From Oscillospiraceae bacterium (GTDB lineage: Bacteria; Bacillota; Clostridia; Oscillospirales; JAAYXM01): 64,000 nt of DNA. Below the pieces are notes generated by a model. The model did not search any database. It saw only the letters and a list, made by a program, of their open reading frames with translations, and was not told the DNA's origin. A program made the position numbers and the translations under genes. The stretch spans positions 28,528 to 92,527 of the forward strand of contig SVMJ01000005.1 of assembly GCA_015067485.1 (NCBI GenBank). The letters run 5' to 3'. How positions within the stretch are numbered: the first letter of the stretch is position 1; each line of letters begins with the position of its first letter. Below are positions 38,886 through 48,121 of the stretch, one piece after another.

Positions 38886-39293
38886 ATGACCTTGCATCAG
38901 CTTTCGGTTTTCATTGAAAACAAATCCGGCAGACTGTCTGAAATCATTTCGATTTTGGCAAAATCAGGCGTGGATATCCGTGCACTCTCGATTGCCGATA
39001 CCACCGATTTCGGCATTCTCCGTCTCATCGTAAACGATGTGGATCTCGCCGTGTCCATTCTGAAAGAGAACAACATGGCGGTCTCCAAGACCGAAGTCAT
39101 CGGCATCAAGCCGAAGGATGAAATCGGCGCGCTCGCGAACCTGTTCGCACTGCTCTCCGAAAACGGAGTGGATGTGGAATACGCTTACGCGTTCATCAAT
39201 CACGAGTGCGTTGTCATCCGCGTGGAAGACAACAGCGCGGCGATCCGTGTACTCAATCAGAACGGCTACACTCTCGCGAGTGAGATCGAGTAA
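38886..39293 (+). CDS. ACT domain-containing protein
   Basis: MTLHQLSVFIENKSGRLSEIISILAKSGVDIRALSIADTTDFGILRLIV, two ACT-like halves. Confidence 0.9.
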   Translation: MTLHQLSVFIENKSGRLSEIISILAKSGVDIRALSIADTTDFGILRLIVNDVDLAVSILKENNMAVSKTEVIGIKPKDEIGALANLFALLSENGVDVEYAYAFINHECVVIRVEDNSAAIRVLNQNGYTLASEIE

Positions 39294-39316
39294 AATTTGG
39301 AAGGATGTAGCAGAAA

Positions 39317-40018
39317 ATGGCAGAGTTATTTGCAAACGAGGGCAAGCGCGCTCTCATTGAAGTAGACGGCAAGCAGTATTTGCGTCTGCCCATTCAGACC
39401 CATGTAGTTACCGCGGAAGATTCCATCCCGGATGTTGCGGAACAGTATGCAGCAGGGCACCTGCTGGATGGCGATATCCTGTTCATCTCGGAAAAGTGCG
39501 TTGCCTGCTCGCAGAAGCGTGCAGTTCCGCTCACCGAGATCCATCCGCGTCCGCTTGCAAAACTCCTTTGCAAGTTTGTCTACAAATCCCCGTACGGCAT
39601 TGGGCTGGGTATCCCGGAGACCATGGAAATGGCACTCCGTGAATGCGGCACACTCCGTATGCTCTGTGCGGCATTCGTGAGCGCGATCGGAAAACTGCTC
39701 GGAAAGCGCGGCTGGTTCTACAAAGTCGCAGGCTACCGTGCAGAATCCATCGACGGACCCACCCCCTACACCTTGCCCCCGTACAACAAGTGCGTGGTGC
39801 TCGGTCCGGAAGACCCTGACAAGGTAGCGCGCGAAGTGGCAGAGCGTGTTGGACACCCCTGCCTGATCATCGATGTCAACGACCTGACCGGGAAGATTTT
39901 GGGCGCATCCGACCCGAGTTTGGACCGTGATCTCTACCCTCGTATTCTGAAGGACAACCCGCTCGGTCAGAGCGCACAGCAGACCCCGATGGGTATCATC
40001 CGTGAATACCATGCATGA
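39317..40018 (+). CDS. coenzyme F420-0:L-glutamate ligase (CofE/FbiB) domain-like protein
   Basis: LPIQTHVVTAEDSIPDVAEQYAAGHLLDGDILFISEKCVACSQKRAVPLTEI...CLIIDVNDLTGKILGASD. Confidence 0.8.
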   Translation: MAELFANEGKRALIEVDGKQYLRLPIQTHVVTAEDSIPDVAEQYAAGHLLDGDILFISEKCVACSQKRAVPLTEIHPRPLAKLLCKFVYKSPYGIGLGIPETMEMALRECGTLRMLCAAFVSAIGKLLGKRGWFYKVAGYRAESIDGPTPYTLPPYNKCVVLGPEDPDKVAREVAERVGHPCLIIDVNDLTGKILGASDPSLDRDLYPRILKDNPLGQSAQQTPMGIIREYHA

Positions 40019-41234
40019 TATCATCCGTGCGGCTGAAGCCGCGTGCCAAGCACAATTTCAAAAAATAGACGAAGTTGCTGAGTACCGCTCCAATGCGGTA
40101 CTCGCCGCGTTTTCCAAGCATCGCGTGTCCGACTCCTATTTCGCAGGCACCACGGGCTACGGCTATGATGACCTTGGTCGTGATAAACTGGAAGCCATTT
40201 ATGCGGACGTTTTCGGCACAGAAGACGCACTGGTGCGCCTGCAGTTTGTAAACGGAACACACGCCATCGGTTGTGCCATGTTTGCGGGACTTCGTACGGG
40301 CGATACCTTGCTCTCGGTGAGCGGGCATCCCTACGACACGCTTCAGAGCGTGGTGGGGTTAAACGATAAGTACCCGGGGTCGTTTCGCGATTTCGGCATC
40401 AACTACCGAATGCTGGAACTGAAAGACGGAAAGCCTGATCTTCATGCCATCCATACCGCGGTGTGTGAAGATACCACCATCAAAACCGTGTTTCTGCAAC
40501 GCTCCCGTGGGTATACCACCCGCGCCGCGCTCACTTTAGACGACATCCGTGCGGTGGCAGACTGTGTCAAGTCTGTCAGAGACGATATCTGCGTTTTGGT
40601 GGATAACTGCTACGGCGAATTTGTCGAACGCGAAGAGCCCACCATGTGCGGTGCCGATCTGATGGCAGGGTCTCTCATCAAGAACCCGGGCGGCGGTCTT
40701 GCCGCAGGTGGCGGATATGTTGCAGGGAAAGCAAAGTACGTGGAAGCAGCGGCGATGCGTATGACGGTTCCCGGAATCGGCCGCGAATGCGGCGGCACTT
40801 ACGGGCAGAACCGCCTGCTCTATCAAGGATTTTTCTTCGCGCCCCACACCACCGCGCAAGCACTCAAAACCGCGGTGTTTTGCGCGAGCCTTCTCTCTCA
40901 GCTCGGCTACCAAGTCTCGCCGTCCGTGTCGGAAGCACGCCATGACTTGATTCAAACGGTTGCACTCGGTGACCCGGAACTGGTGAAAAAGTTCTGCCGC
41001 GGGGTGCAGGCAGGTGCGCCGGTCGACTCCTTTGTTACCCCCGAGCCGTATGCGATGCCGGGTTATGACTGCGATGTCATCATGGCGGCAGGTGCGTTCA
41101 TCCAAGGGTCTTCCATTGAACTCTCTGCAGATGCGCCCATGCGTGAGCCGTACTTGGTCTATCTCCAGGGCGGGCTCACCTATGAATCGGGGAAAGCGGG
41201 CATCATCAAAGCGGTCGAGTATATGAAAAAATGA
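40008..41234 (+). CDS. methionine gamma-lyase family / aluminium-resistance (YnbB-like) PLP protein
   Basis: FSKHRVSDSYFAGTTGYGYDDLGRDKLEAIYADVFGTEDALVRLQFVNGTHAI; DNCYGEFVEREEPTMCGADLMAGSLIKNPGGGLA. Confidence 0.9.
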   Translation, partial: TMHDIIRAAEAACQAQFQKIDEVAEYRSNAVLAAFSKHRVSDSYFAGTTGYGYDDLGRDKLEAIYADVFGTEDALVRLQFVNGTHAIGCAMFAGLRTGDTLLSVSGHPYDTLQSVVGLNDKYPGSFRDFGINYRMLELKDGKPDLHAIHTAVCEDTTIKTVFLQRSRGYTTRAALTLDDIRAVADCVKSVRDDICVLVDNCYGEFVEREEPTMCGADLMAGSLIKNPGGGLAAGGGYVAGKAKYVEAAAMRMTVPGIGRECGGTYGQNRLLYQGFFFAPHTTAQALKTAVFCASLLSQLGYQVSPSVSEARHDLIQTVALGDPELVKKFCRGVQAGAPVDSFVTPEPYAMPGYDCDVIMAAGAFIQGSSIELSADAPMREPYLVYLQGGLTYESGKAGIIKAVEYMKK

Positions 41235-41239
41235 CAAAA

Positions 41240-41276
41240 AAGGGGACTGCAATTTGGCAGTTCCCATTGTTTTTTG
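41240..41276 (+). terminator. terminator
   Basis: GGGGACTGCAATTTGGCAGTTCCCATTGTTTTTT. Confidence 0.75.
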
Positions 41277-41322
41277 ATTGATATTTTGATATGATAAAGG
41301 AAAATAAACCGAGGTGGTTTTG

Positions 41323-43494
41323 ATGTACGATATTTGGAGTTCGCTGAGAGAAACATTTGATATGACACTTCCGCGTATGACCGCAATTTCACTCAAGGAA
41401 GATGACTATGACCTTGGTTATTACTGCCCGTGTGATGACGGAAGAGTCGGCTATCATTTTTTGGATTCCAATCTGTCGCGCTATAATCAGGACCGCTATA
41501 ACTTTGAACTCTATTTTGCCGCATATGAGTTCCCGAGCCTGTGCAATCAGCCGGGAAAAGTGCGTTTTTTGTTTGACGAACAGTCCTATCTGCCGGGTCA
41601 GATCGGGCATACCTTCCACTTGCCCAACTCCGCCCTTGCCGGGCGTGAGCGCTTCTCCGCCGCGGTGAACGGCGGGATCACCTGGAGTTTTTCTCTCAAA
41701 AACACCTCGGTTGCACTCCCCGACCCCACTCATCTCTACCGCTACGACAAAAAAATCTATACCATCTTCCGTTCTCACGACGGATTCACCGCGGAGCAGG
41801 ATGCAGACGGCGTGGTAAGCATTCGTTTGCAAAACAGCGAATATTATATTGCAAGTTCTCTCCCGATGAAAATCGCGGTTTTTGATAATGAAATGGACGC
41901 ATATGAAGGGTTGGGCGAAATCTTCACTCCGCAAAACGGACACGGAAGAGTTCTCGCCATCGAGACACATCTCGTCATCGATACCGACACCCCGATTGCT
42001 CTGACGTTCGGTATGAGCCATCACTCGCGCAAACTTGCGCTCGATGCGCTGAATGTGAAAGACCCGGACGCACTTCTCAAAGAGAAGTGGAACAACTGGT
42101 TTGCTTCCCTTCCCACCGTGGGATTTGACACCGCGTGTGAAGACGAAAAGAAACTCTACTACAAGTGTTGGTGGACCATTCGTCTCGACTACTGCGACTA
42201 CCCGGGTTGGGGGTTTAACGTACTCGAGTCGCTTCCCGTCTACAAGGGTATTTGGACGTGGGCGTTAAACGCCGTGGAATGGCACTCTTCGCAGGATCCC
42301 GAACACACTTCGGTTTGGATCCGCAAAGCAATGGATCTTTTACTGAATGCACAGCGCGAGGACGGGTATATCACCCATGCTGCGTATTTGGATGAAGAAA
42401 ACCCGGGTTCGGGTTGGATGGAGTCCAGCACCATTCAAAACCCGCATTTCCCGTGGGCGGCTTTGCGCCATTACCACGCATCGGGCGATTTGGAATCGCT
42501 GAAACGCTGGTATCCCGCACTCGAAAAATTCTACCACTACATGAACCGTGACTTTGATGCGTGCCACAGAAATCTCCATCTGTGGGCGGCGCATTGGTCG
42601 TTTGATACGGGTCTTGACACTTTCCCCGCGTATCAGGAATGCACCTACGGCATCGACGGGAAAGAACCCACCGTATACTGCTACTCGGCGACCCTTTCGG
42701 CAGAACGTTATCGTTATGAACGTGCGATGGGTGAAATCTCTGAGATTCTGGGGATGAACACCAAGGCGGATTGGGACGCACAAGCGGAAAAGACAAAATC
42801 CGCTATCAACGAATATCTTTGGGATAAAGAAAAGAACTGGTACGGGGTCATTCAGGAAGACGGGCGGCTCGATACCCGTGTGGGACTCGAAGGTCTGTTC
42901 CCGTTCCTTTATGACATGGCAGATGAGACACAAGTGAAAGCCGCAGAATCGCAGTTTACCCGCTTGATCGGCGAATACGGCATTCGCACTTGTGCCGAAG
43001 GCGAAGAAGGCTTCTTCTCGGATATCTACTGGCGCGGACCGTGCTGGCCGAAATCCGCATCGGTTGCGACTGCGGTGGCATATCGCCACTATCCGCACCT
43101 TCTCTCCCGCGTAACAGCATCCACTCGCAAGGCATTTCTCAAATATCCCAACATTTGGGAGTGTATTGATGTAACAAGCGGGAAACTCGCGCACGGAAAT
43201 AACGGGATGTACTGCACCGCGTGTATGTCGTCAAACGTAGGTGCAGGTGAACTCATCGGCGCGATTTGGGAGTCGCACGGGATGGATATGTTTGGCATTG
43301 TCCCACATCTCCCTCTCGTTTCCATGACAAATTACCACCACAAAGGACTTCGTATCACGGTGGAATCTGCCCAAAATTCCTACCGCATCACCGCGCAAGC
43401 GGCGGAAGCAAGCAGCGCAGACATCACATTCATCAAAAACGGTGAACCAATCCCCGTGTCGATCACAGCAGGAGATGAACTGATTTTATCATGA
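41323..43494 (+). CDS. GH63-like / MGH1-type (alpha/alpha)6 glycoside hydrolase
   Basis: YKGIWTWALNAVEWHSSQDPEHTSVWIRKAMDLLLNAQREDGYITHAAY; FSDIYWRGPCWPKSASVATAVAYRHYP; ECIDVTSGKLAHGNNGMYCTACMSSNVGAGELIGAIWE. Confidence 0.75.
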   Translation: MYDIWSSLRETFDMTLPRMTAISLKEDDYDLGYYCPCDDGRVGYHFLDSNLSRYNQDRYNFELYFAAYEFPSLCNQPGKVRFLFDEQSYLPGQIGHTFHLPNSALAGRERFSAAVNGGITWSFSLKNTSVALPDPTHLYRYDKKIYTIFRSHDGFTAEQDADGVVSIRLQNSEYYIASSLPMKIAVFDNEMDAYEGLGEIFTPQNGHGRVLAIETHLVIDTDTPIALTFGMSHHSRKLALDALNVKDPDALLKEKWNNWFASLPTVGFDTACEDEKKLYYKCWWTIRLDYCDYPGWGFNVLESLPVYKGIWTWALNAVEWHSSQDPEHTSVWIRKAMDLLLNAQREDGYITHAAYLDEENPGSGWMESSTIQNPHFPWAALRHYHASGDLESLKRWYPALEKFYHYMNRDFDACHRNLHLWAAHWSFDTGLDTFPAYQECTYGIDGKEPTVYCYSATLSAERYRYERAMGEISEILGMNTKADWDAQAEKTKSAINEYLWDKEKNWYGVIQEDGRLDTRVGLEGLFPFLYDMADETQVKAAESQFTRLIGEYGIRTCAEGEEGFFSDIYWRGPCWPKSASVATAVAYRHYPHLLSRVTASTRKAFLKYPNIWECIDVTSGKLAHGNNGMYCTACMSSNVGAGELIGAIWESHGMDMFGIVPHLPLVSMTNYHHKGLRITVESAQNSYRITAQAAEASSADITFIKNGEPIPVSITAGDELILS

Positions 43495-44249
43495 GCAAAT
43501 TATCCGGCATTCTTTTTAAAGGAATTCGTGGTCTCATCCATCTGTTTTACGGCAACTGTGAGATCATCGGACTTGAGAATATCCCCGAGCGCGACGTGAT
43601 TTTGGTCGCAAACCATACACAGATGAACGGACCCATTGTAGGGGAACTTTTTTTACCGAATCGCTTTTACACTTGGTGCGCAGGCGAAATGATGGAACTA
43701 TCATCCGTTCCGAACTACGCCTTCACGGATTTTTGGTCGCAGAAACCGAAGTGGACCCATCCGTTTTACCGTGTGCTATCCTATCTCATCGCGCCGATTG
43801 CCGTGTTGATCTTCGGTGAGGCCCGCACGGTCGCGGTGTACCGTGATGCACGGATTCTCACCACATTCAAAGAGACCGTGGCGCACTTAAAGGCGGGGAA
43901 TTCCATTCTGATCTTCCCCGAAAAGGATGAAAAGCACAACAACATTCTCTATGTATTTCAGGAGAATTTTGTGGACGTCGCGCGCCTGTACTACAAGAAA
44001 ACAGGGCGCACACTCACATTTGTCCCCATGTATATCGCGCCCAAACTGCGCCGCGCATATGTGGGCGACGGGGTCAAATACTCCCCCGATGCGCCAACCG
44101 ATGAAGAGCGCGTGCGCATTTGTGCCTATCTTTCCGATCAAATCACCGAAATCGCGCGTAACCTTCCGCGACACACGGTGGTTCCCTACCGCAATATTCC
44201 GAAAAAGCATTATCTCACCAATCAAGACGTAACCGAGGTGCCAAAATGA
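43491..44249 (+). CDS. lysophospholipid acyltransferase (PlsC) family protein
   Basis: LVANHTQMNGPIVGELF (HxxxxN variant), FPEKDEKHN. Confidence 0.75.
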   Translation: MSKLSGILFKGIRGLIHLFYGNCEIIGLENIPERDVILVANHTQMNGPIVGELFLPNRFYTWCAGEMMELSSVPNYAFTDFWSQKPKWTHPFYRVLSYLIAPIAVLIFGEARTVAVYRDARILTTFKETVAHLKAGNSILIFPEKDEKHNNILYVFQENFVDVARLYYKKTGRTLTFVPMYIAPKLRRAYVGDGVKYSPDAPTDEERVRICAYLSDQITEIARNLPRHTVVPYRNIPKKHYLTNQDVTEVPK

Positions 44250-44920
44250 GAAAACCCGTGGTGGAATACAAAGACTTCCGACTGAGCAGGATACGCGAGC
44301 CGCAGTATCGGCATTTGCTCTATTTGATCGGCTGGCCCATTTATTTTATGCTCTATTTTCTCACCGAAAATCTCATCCCGCTTGAGGCGTGTACCCCGAT
44401 TTGGTGCCCGCTTGACGATGTCATTCCGTTTTGCGAATGGTTCGTCATCCCCTATGTGGGCTGGTATCTGCTGATCGTGGGGTCCCTTTGGTACTTGGCT
44501 CGATATAACCCCAAGCAGTTTGAAAACCTGATGAAATTCATCATTGTAACACAAACGGTCGCAATGGCAGTTTACATACTCTTCCCAAACCGTCAGGACT
44601 TGCGCCCGCTTGCATTTGAGCGCAAAAATATTTTGACGTGGATTGTTTCCCTGCTCTATTCGGCAGACACCAGCACGGGGGTTTGTCCGTCGCTGCACGT
44701 GGCATATTCGATTGGGATCGCATCTACGTTCTTAAAAGAGAAGACCGTGTCAAAACTTACCAGAATTCTCATCACGCTGTTTTGTATTTCGGTCTGCCTT
44801 TCGGTTTCTTTTATCAAACAGCATTCGGTAGTCGATATTGTTGCGGCGCTTCCGGTCTGCCTGCTGGCGGAATGGATCGCATTCGGAAAATCTTATTGGA
44901 GACGGGGTGAGCGAGAATGA
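44246..44920 (+). CDS. phosphatase PAP2 / inositol phosphorylceramide synthase-like family
   Basis: CPSLHVAYSIGIAS and SFIKQHSVVDIVAALPVC (PAP2 C2/C3-like motifs). Confidence 0.82.
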   Translation: MRKPVVEYKDFRLSRIREPQYRHLLYLIGWPIYFMLYFLTENLIPLEACTPIWCPLDDVIPFCEWFVIPYVGWYLLIVGSLWYLARYNPKQFENLMKFIIVTQTVAMAVYILFPNRQDLRPLAFERKNILTWIVSLLYSADTSTGVCPSLHVAYSIGIASTFLKEKTVSKLTRILITLFCISVCLSVSFIKQHSVVDIVAALPVCLLAEWIAFGKSYWRRGERE

Positions 44921-45798
44921 AGCAACTGCTTTTGATTCTGAACCCGATTTCGGGCACAAAAAAGTCCACCAAGAATTTGGCGGAAATCATCTCTATCTTC
45001 AACCGCGCGGATTACGACGTGCACGTGTATGTAACCGCGTGCCAAGGGGATGCCACCCTTGCGGTGCGCCGTTTGGGTAAGGAAATGGATCTCATCGTGT
45101 GCTGTGGCGGTGATGGGACATTTAACGAGACCATCACGGGGCTGATGCAGGCGAATCTCAAAACCCCGCTCGGATACATCCCGTCGGGTTCGACCAATGA
45201 TTTTGCAACTTCTCTGCGTCTTCCGACCGATGTGCTGAAAGCGGCGGAAAGCATCGCTTGCGGCACGGATCGTCTCTACGACATCGGAAAGATCAAAGAC
45301 CGCTATTTCTCCTATGTTGCATCGTTCGGTGCGTTTACGAAAATCAGTTATTCCACTCCGCAGAACATCAAAAACGTGCTCGGCCACATGGCATATCTGC
45401 TGGAAGGAATTCAGGAACTTTCCAAATTGCAGACAGTTCCCATCCGTTTGGAGTTGGACGGTACGGTTATCGAAGACGAGTTTCTCTTCGGTGCGATCTG
45501 CAACTCTACCAGTATTGGCGGGATTTTGACCTTTCACCCAAGTCTGGTGGATATGAGCGACGGGAAGTTTGAAATTTTGCTGGTGCGCGCGCCACGCAGC
45601 ATCCAAGAACTGCACGAATGCATTTTGGCGCTTCGCAGTCAAGACTACAACTGCAGTATGATCACGTTCCGCAGTGCGGAGACCATCACGGTCCACGCGC
45701 CCGAATCCATGCCCTGGTCGCTTGACGGGGAGCATGACGCGGGCGGGGACACCATCCGCATCGAAAACCTGCACCACGCGCTGTATTTACGCCATTAA
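44917..45798 (+). CDS. diacylglycerol/lipid kinase family (YegS/BmrU)
   Basis: LLILNPISGTKKSTKNLAEII; IVCCGGDGTFNETITGLMQANLKTPLGYIPSGSTNDFATSL. Confidence 0.93.
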   Translation: MKQLLLILNPISGTKKSTKNLAEIISIFNRADYDVHVYVTACQGDATLAVRRLGKEMDLIVCCGGDGTFNETITGLMQANLKTPLGYIPSGSTNDFATSLRLPTDVLKAAESIACGTDRLYDIGKIKDRYFSYVASFGAFTKISYSTPQNIKNVLGHMAYLLEGIQELSKLQTVPIRLELDGTVIEDEFLFGAICNSTSIGGILTFHPSLVDMSDGKFEILLVRAPRSIQELHECILALRSQDYNCSMITFRSAETITVHAPESMPWSLDGEHDAGGDTIRIENLHHALYLRH

Positions 45799-45810
45799 AG
45801 GGAAGGTATT

Positions 45811-46539
45811 ATGTCAAAGACAAGAAAAATTTATTTTTTGCGCCTGTTTGGCAGGATATTGGTCTTTGTGATCGCAATCGCACTCTACTGTGCCGACCGC
45901 GATGCATTCCACATTGCCGAGGGTGAATTCTTCTCCGATTTTTCGCCTTTGCACCTGCTTTGGGGGATTTGGGTGTATGACATGATCTTGCGACTCATCC
46001 CGATCAAAGCGCATATCTCCATCGGATCGCAAAAAGTGTTCCAATCTCTCTTTCGTCCGATCAAAGAGAAAATAAACATCCAAAATCTCAAGCAGTATGT
46101 GAAAGATACCACCGCCGCCGCATACAAGGTCATGCTCATTTGGATCGCGGTATGCACACTCATCTCCGCCCTTTTTCTCACGGGCGTGATTGACCATGGG
46201 ATTATGGTACTGCTCTCTACTTTCTTCTATGTGTGCGATTTGATCTGCGTGCTGATCTGGTGCCCGTTTCGGCTCATTATGAAGAACAAATGCTGCACCA
46301 CCTGCCGCATCTTCAACTGGGATCATTTGATGATGTTTTTACCCATTGTAGCACTTGGTAGTTTCTTCTCTTGGTCGCTTGTGATAATGTCTTTTGTAAA
46401 CTTTTTGGTGTGGGAAATTTGCGTATTCGTCTACCCCGAGCGGTTTTGGGAGAACAGTAACATGGCGCTCAAATGCTCCGAGTGTACCGACAAACTCTGC
46501 ACCCAATACTGCAGAAAACTGCGAACAAAAGAACCGTAA
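45811..46539 (+). CDS. conserved membrane protein with Cys-rich C-terminus, unknown function
   Basis: Several TM segments; C-terminal KCSECTDKLCTQYCRKLRTKEP. Confidence 0.6.
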   Translation: MSKTRKIYFLRLFGRILVFVIAIALYCADRDAFHIAEGEFFSDFSPLHLLWGIWVYDMILRLIPIKAHISIGSQKVFQSLFRPIKEKINIQNLKQYVKDTTAAAYKVMLIWIAVCTLISALFLTGVIDHGIMVLLSTFFYVCDLICVLIWCPFRLIMKNKCCTTCRIFNWDHLMMFLPIVALGSFFSWSLVIMSFVNFLVWEICVFVYPERFWENSNMALKCSECTDKLCTQYCRKLRTKEP

Positions 46540-46564
46540 TCCTTTCGGATTACGGTTCTTTCTT
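46530..46564. terminator. terminator between convergent genes
   Basis: AAAGAACCGTAATCCTTTCGGATTACGGTTCTTTC. Confidence 0.85.
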
Positions 46565-47936
46565 ATCTCGCTTGATAATGTTTGATAAAAGCCTCACTCT
46601 CACTGCTCGGAAGCGCTTTGGAGTAGTGCCAGCCCTGAACATAATCACAATCAGTTGCGCTGACGAGTTCATTCTGTGCTTCGGTTTCCACCCCTTCGCA
46701 GATGACTTTGATATTCAAACTGTGTGCGAGTGCGATGATGCCCGCGAACAAATCCTGACCCTTGGGAGTATCTGTTTTGAGCAGGATCTCGCGGTCGAGT
46801 TTCACCACGTCGATGGGGTAATCGCACAGGTTTGTAAGCGACGTGTATCCACTTCCCAAGTCATCCAGATAAATGCTAAAGCCCAGCTCTTTGCACTTTC
46901 TCACATTTTTCATCGCGGTATCTCGGTTTTCCTCCATCGCATCCTCGGTGATTTCGATGGCGAGCTTCTCGTGGTCGAATTTGTACTTCTCGGCAATCGA
47001 AGTGATTTTTTCAATGAAATCCCCCTCCGAGAGCGTGATTCTCGTGAAGTTGCAGGAAATCGAAAGGTCGCGGTAGTCGGTCTCGCTCCACTGTTCGAGT
47101 TTTTGGCAAACCAGCTCGAACATATAGAAGTCATGACGGCTGATGAGCCCCGACCGCTCCATATTCCCGATGTACTTTCCCGGCGCGATAACCCCGTTTT
47201 TACTGTTCTCCCAGCGGGAAAGCGCTTCTGCTGACTTTATTTTCTTGGTCTTGTTATCCACAACGAATTGGAGATACATCTTAAATTCGTTTTTGTCAAG
47301 CCCGGTTACGATCTTCTCGCTATTGCGCATTTCTTCGTGAATCCGATTCATCGAATGGACGTCGCAATACACCAGCGTTTGCTTGGTACCGAGAAGTTCG
47401 TTACAGTTTCGTCTTAAGTTAAAGAGTAAAATTTCACAGTTCTTATCCGCGTTCGTGAGCCGATACACCGCGGCATGGAAGATCGGTGTATTACTGTGCC
47501 CTTTGATGGTATCAAGCGTATTGAGTTTCCGGAGCAGTTTCTCCATACGCGCGATTATTTCATCGTGATCCGCGCAACGTAGTGCCATTGCGAAGCCATT
47601 CTCGGTGATACGTGCGGAAAATTCGCGATCCTTTGTGTTCTCAAATAATACCGCAACAGTGGTCTGCAACGTCTCGCCAAAGGAACTGCCCTTGTGATAG
47701 GAACGCAGATACCCGCTGTCCAGAATGAGATAGGCCACATAACAAGACGTATATGCCACGTCATCGATCATGTTGCGGAATTCGTTCTGGAAGTAATGAA
47801 GATTTCCCATCCCGGTCTCTTCATCGCGCAAGCGCTCCACATCGCGTTCGTTTTTGATTCTTCGGATACGCAGCAGGAGAATCACCACCACGATCAAAAG
47901 TGGAAGTGGCAACAGATACGGAAGAAAGTTGTTCAT
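46563..47936 (-). CDS. EAL-domain protein (c-di-GMP phosphodiesterase-like) with degenerate GGDEF region
   Basis: AEALSRWENSKNGVIAPGKYIGNMERSGLI (EALxRW); ISCNFTRITL, IEITEDAM, YLDDLGSGYTSL, VVKLDREI, ICEGVETEAQ. Confidence 0.9.
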   Translation of the reverse strand: MNNFLPYLLPLPLLIVVVILLLRIRRIKNERDVERLRDEETGMGNLHYFQNEFRNMIDDVAYTSCYVAYLILDSGYLRSYHKGSSFGETLQTTVAVLFENTKDREFSARITENGFAMALRCADHDEIIARMEKLLRKLNTLDTIKGHSNTPIFHAAVYRLTNADKNCEILLFNLRRNCNELLGTKQTLVYCDVHSMNRIHEEMRNSEKIVTGLDKNEFKMYLQFVVDNKTKKIKSAEALSRWENSKNGVIAPGKYIGNMERSGLISRHDFYMFELVCQKLEQWSETDYRDLSISCNFTRITLSEGDFIEKITSIAEKYKFDHEKLAIEITEDAMEENRDTAMKNVRKCKELGFSIYLDDLGSGYTSLTNLCDYPIDVVKLDREILLKTDTPKGQDLFAGIIALAHSLNIKVICEGVETEAQNELVSATDCDYVQGWHYSKALPSSESEAFIKHYQAR

Positions 47937-47974
47937 CGTAAAATCACCTCATATATGCTTTGTCATCATTTTCT

Positions 47975-48032
47975 GAAAAAAAAGCTACGCTAACAAAGGT
48001 CTTCGGAAGAAGACCCTTATTATCGCAGCTGG
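47975..48032 (-). terminator. riboswitch expression-platform terminator
   Basis: Minus strand AGCTGCGATAATAAGGGTCTTC-TTCC-GAAGACCTTTGTTAGCGTAGCT-TTTTTTT. Confidence 0.75.
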
Positions 48033-48112
48033 ACTGGCATAGTATCAAACCGTAGCCTCTTGGCTTTGCGTCCCCGCCTTTCGACGGGTTTGCCAAAATA
48101 TTCAATTGGCGG
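48020..48112 (-). promoter_or_regulatory. cyclic-di-GMP-I (GEMM-I) riboswitch aptamer
   Basis: Minus strand TTGGCAAACCCGTCGAAAGGCGGGGACGCAAAGCCAAGAGGCTACGG...ATGCCAGTCCAGCTGCG; conserved GGCAAACC, CGAAAG, GACGCAAAGCC. Confidence 0.9.
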
Positions 48113-48121
48113 GCAAACAAA

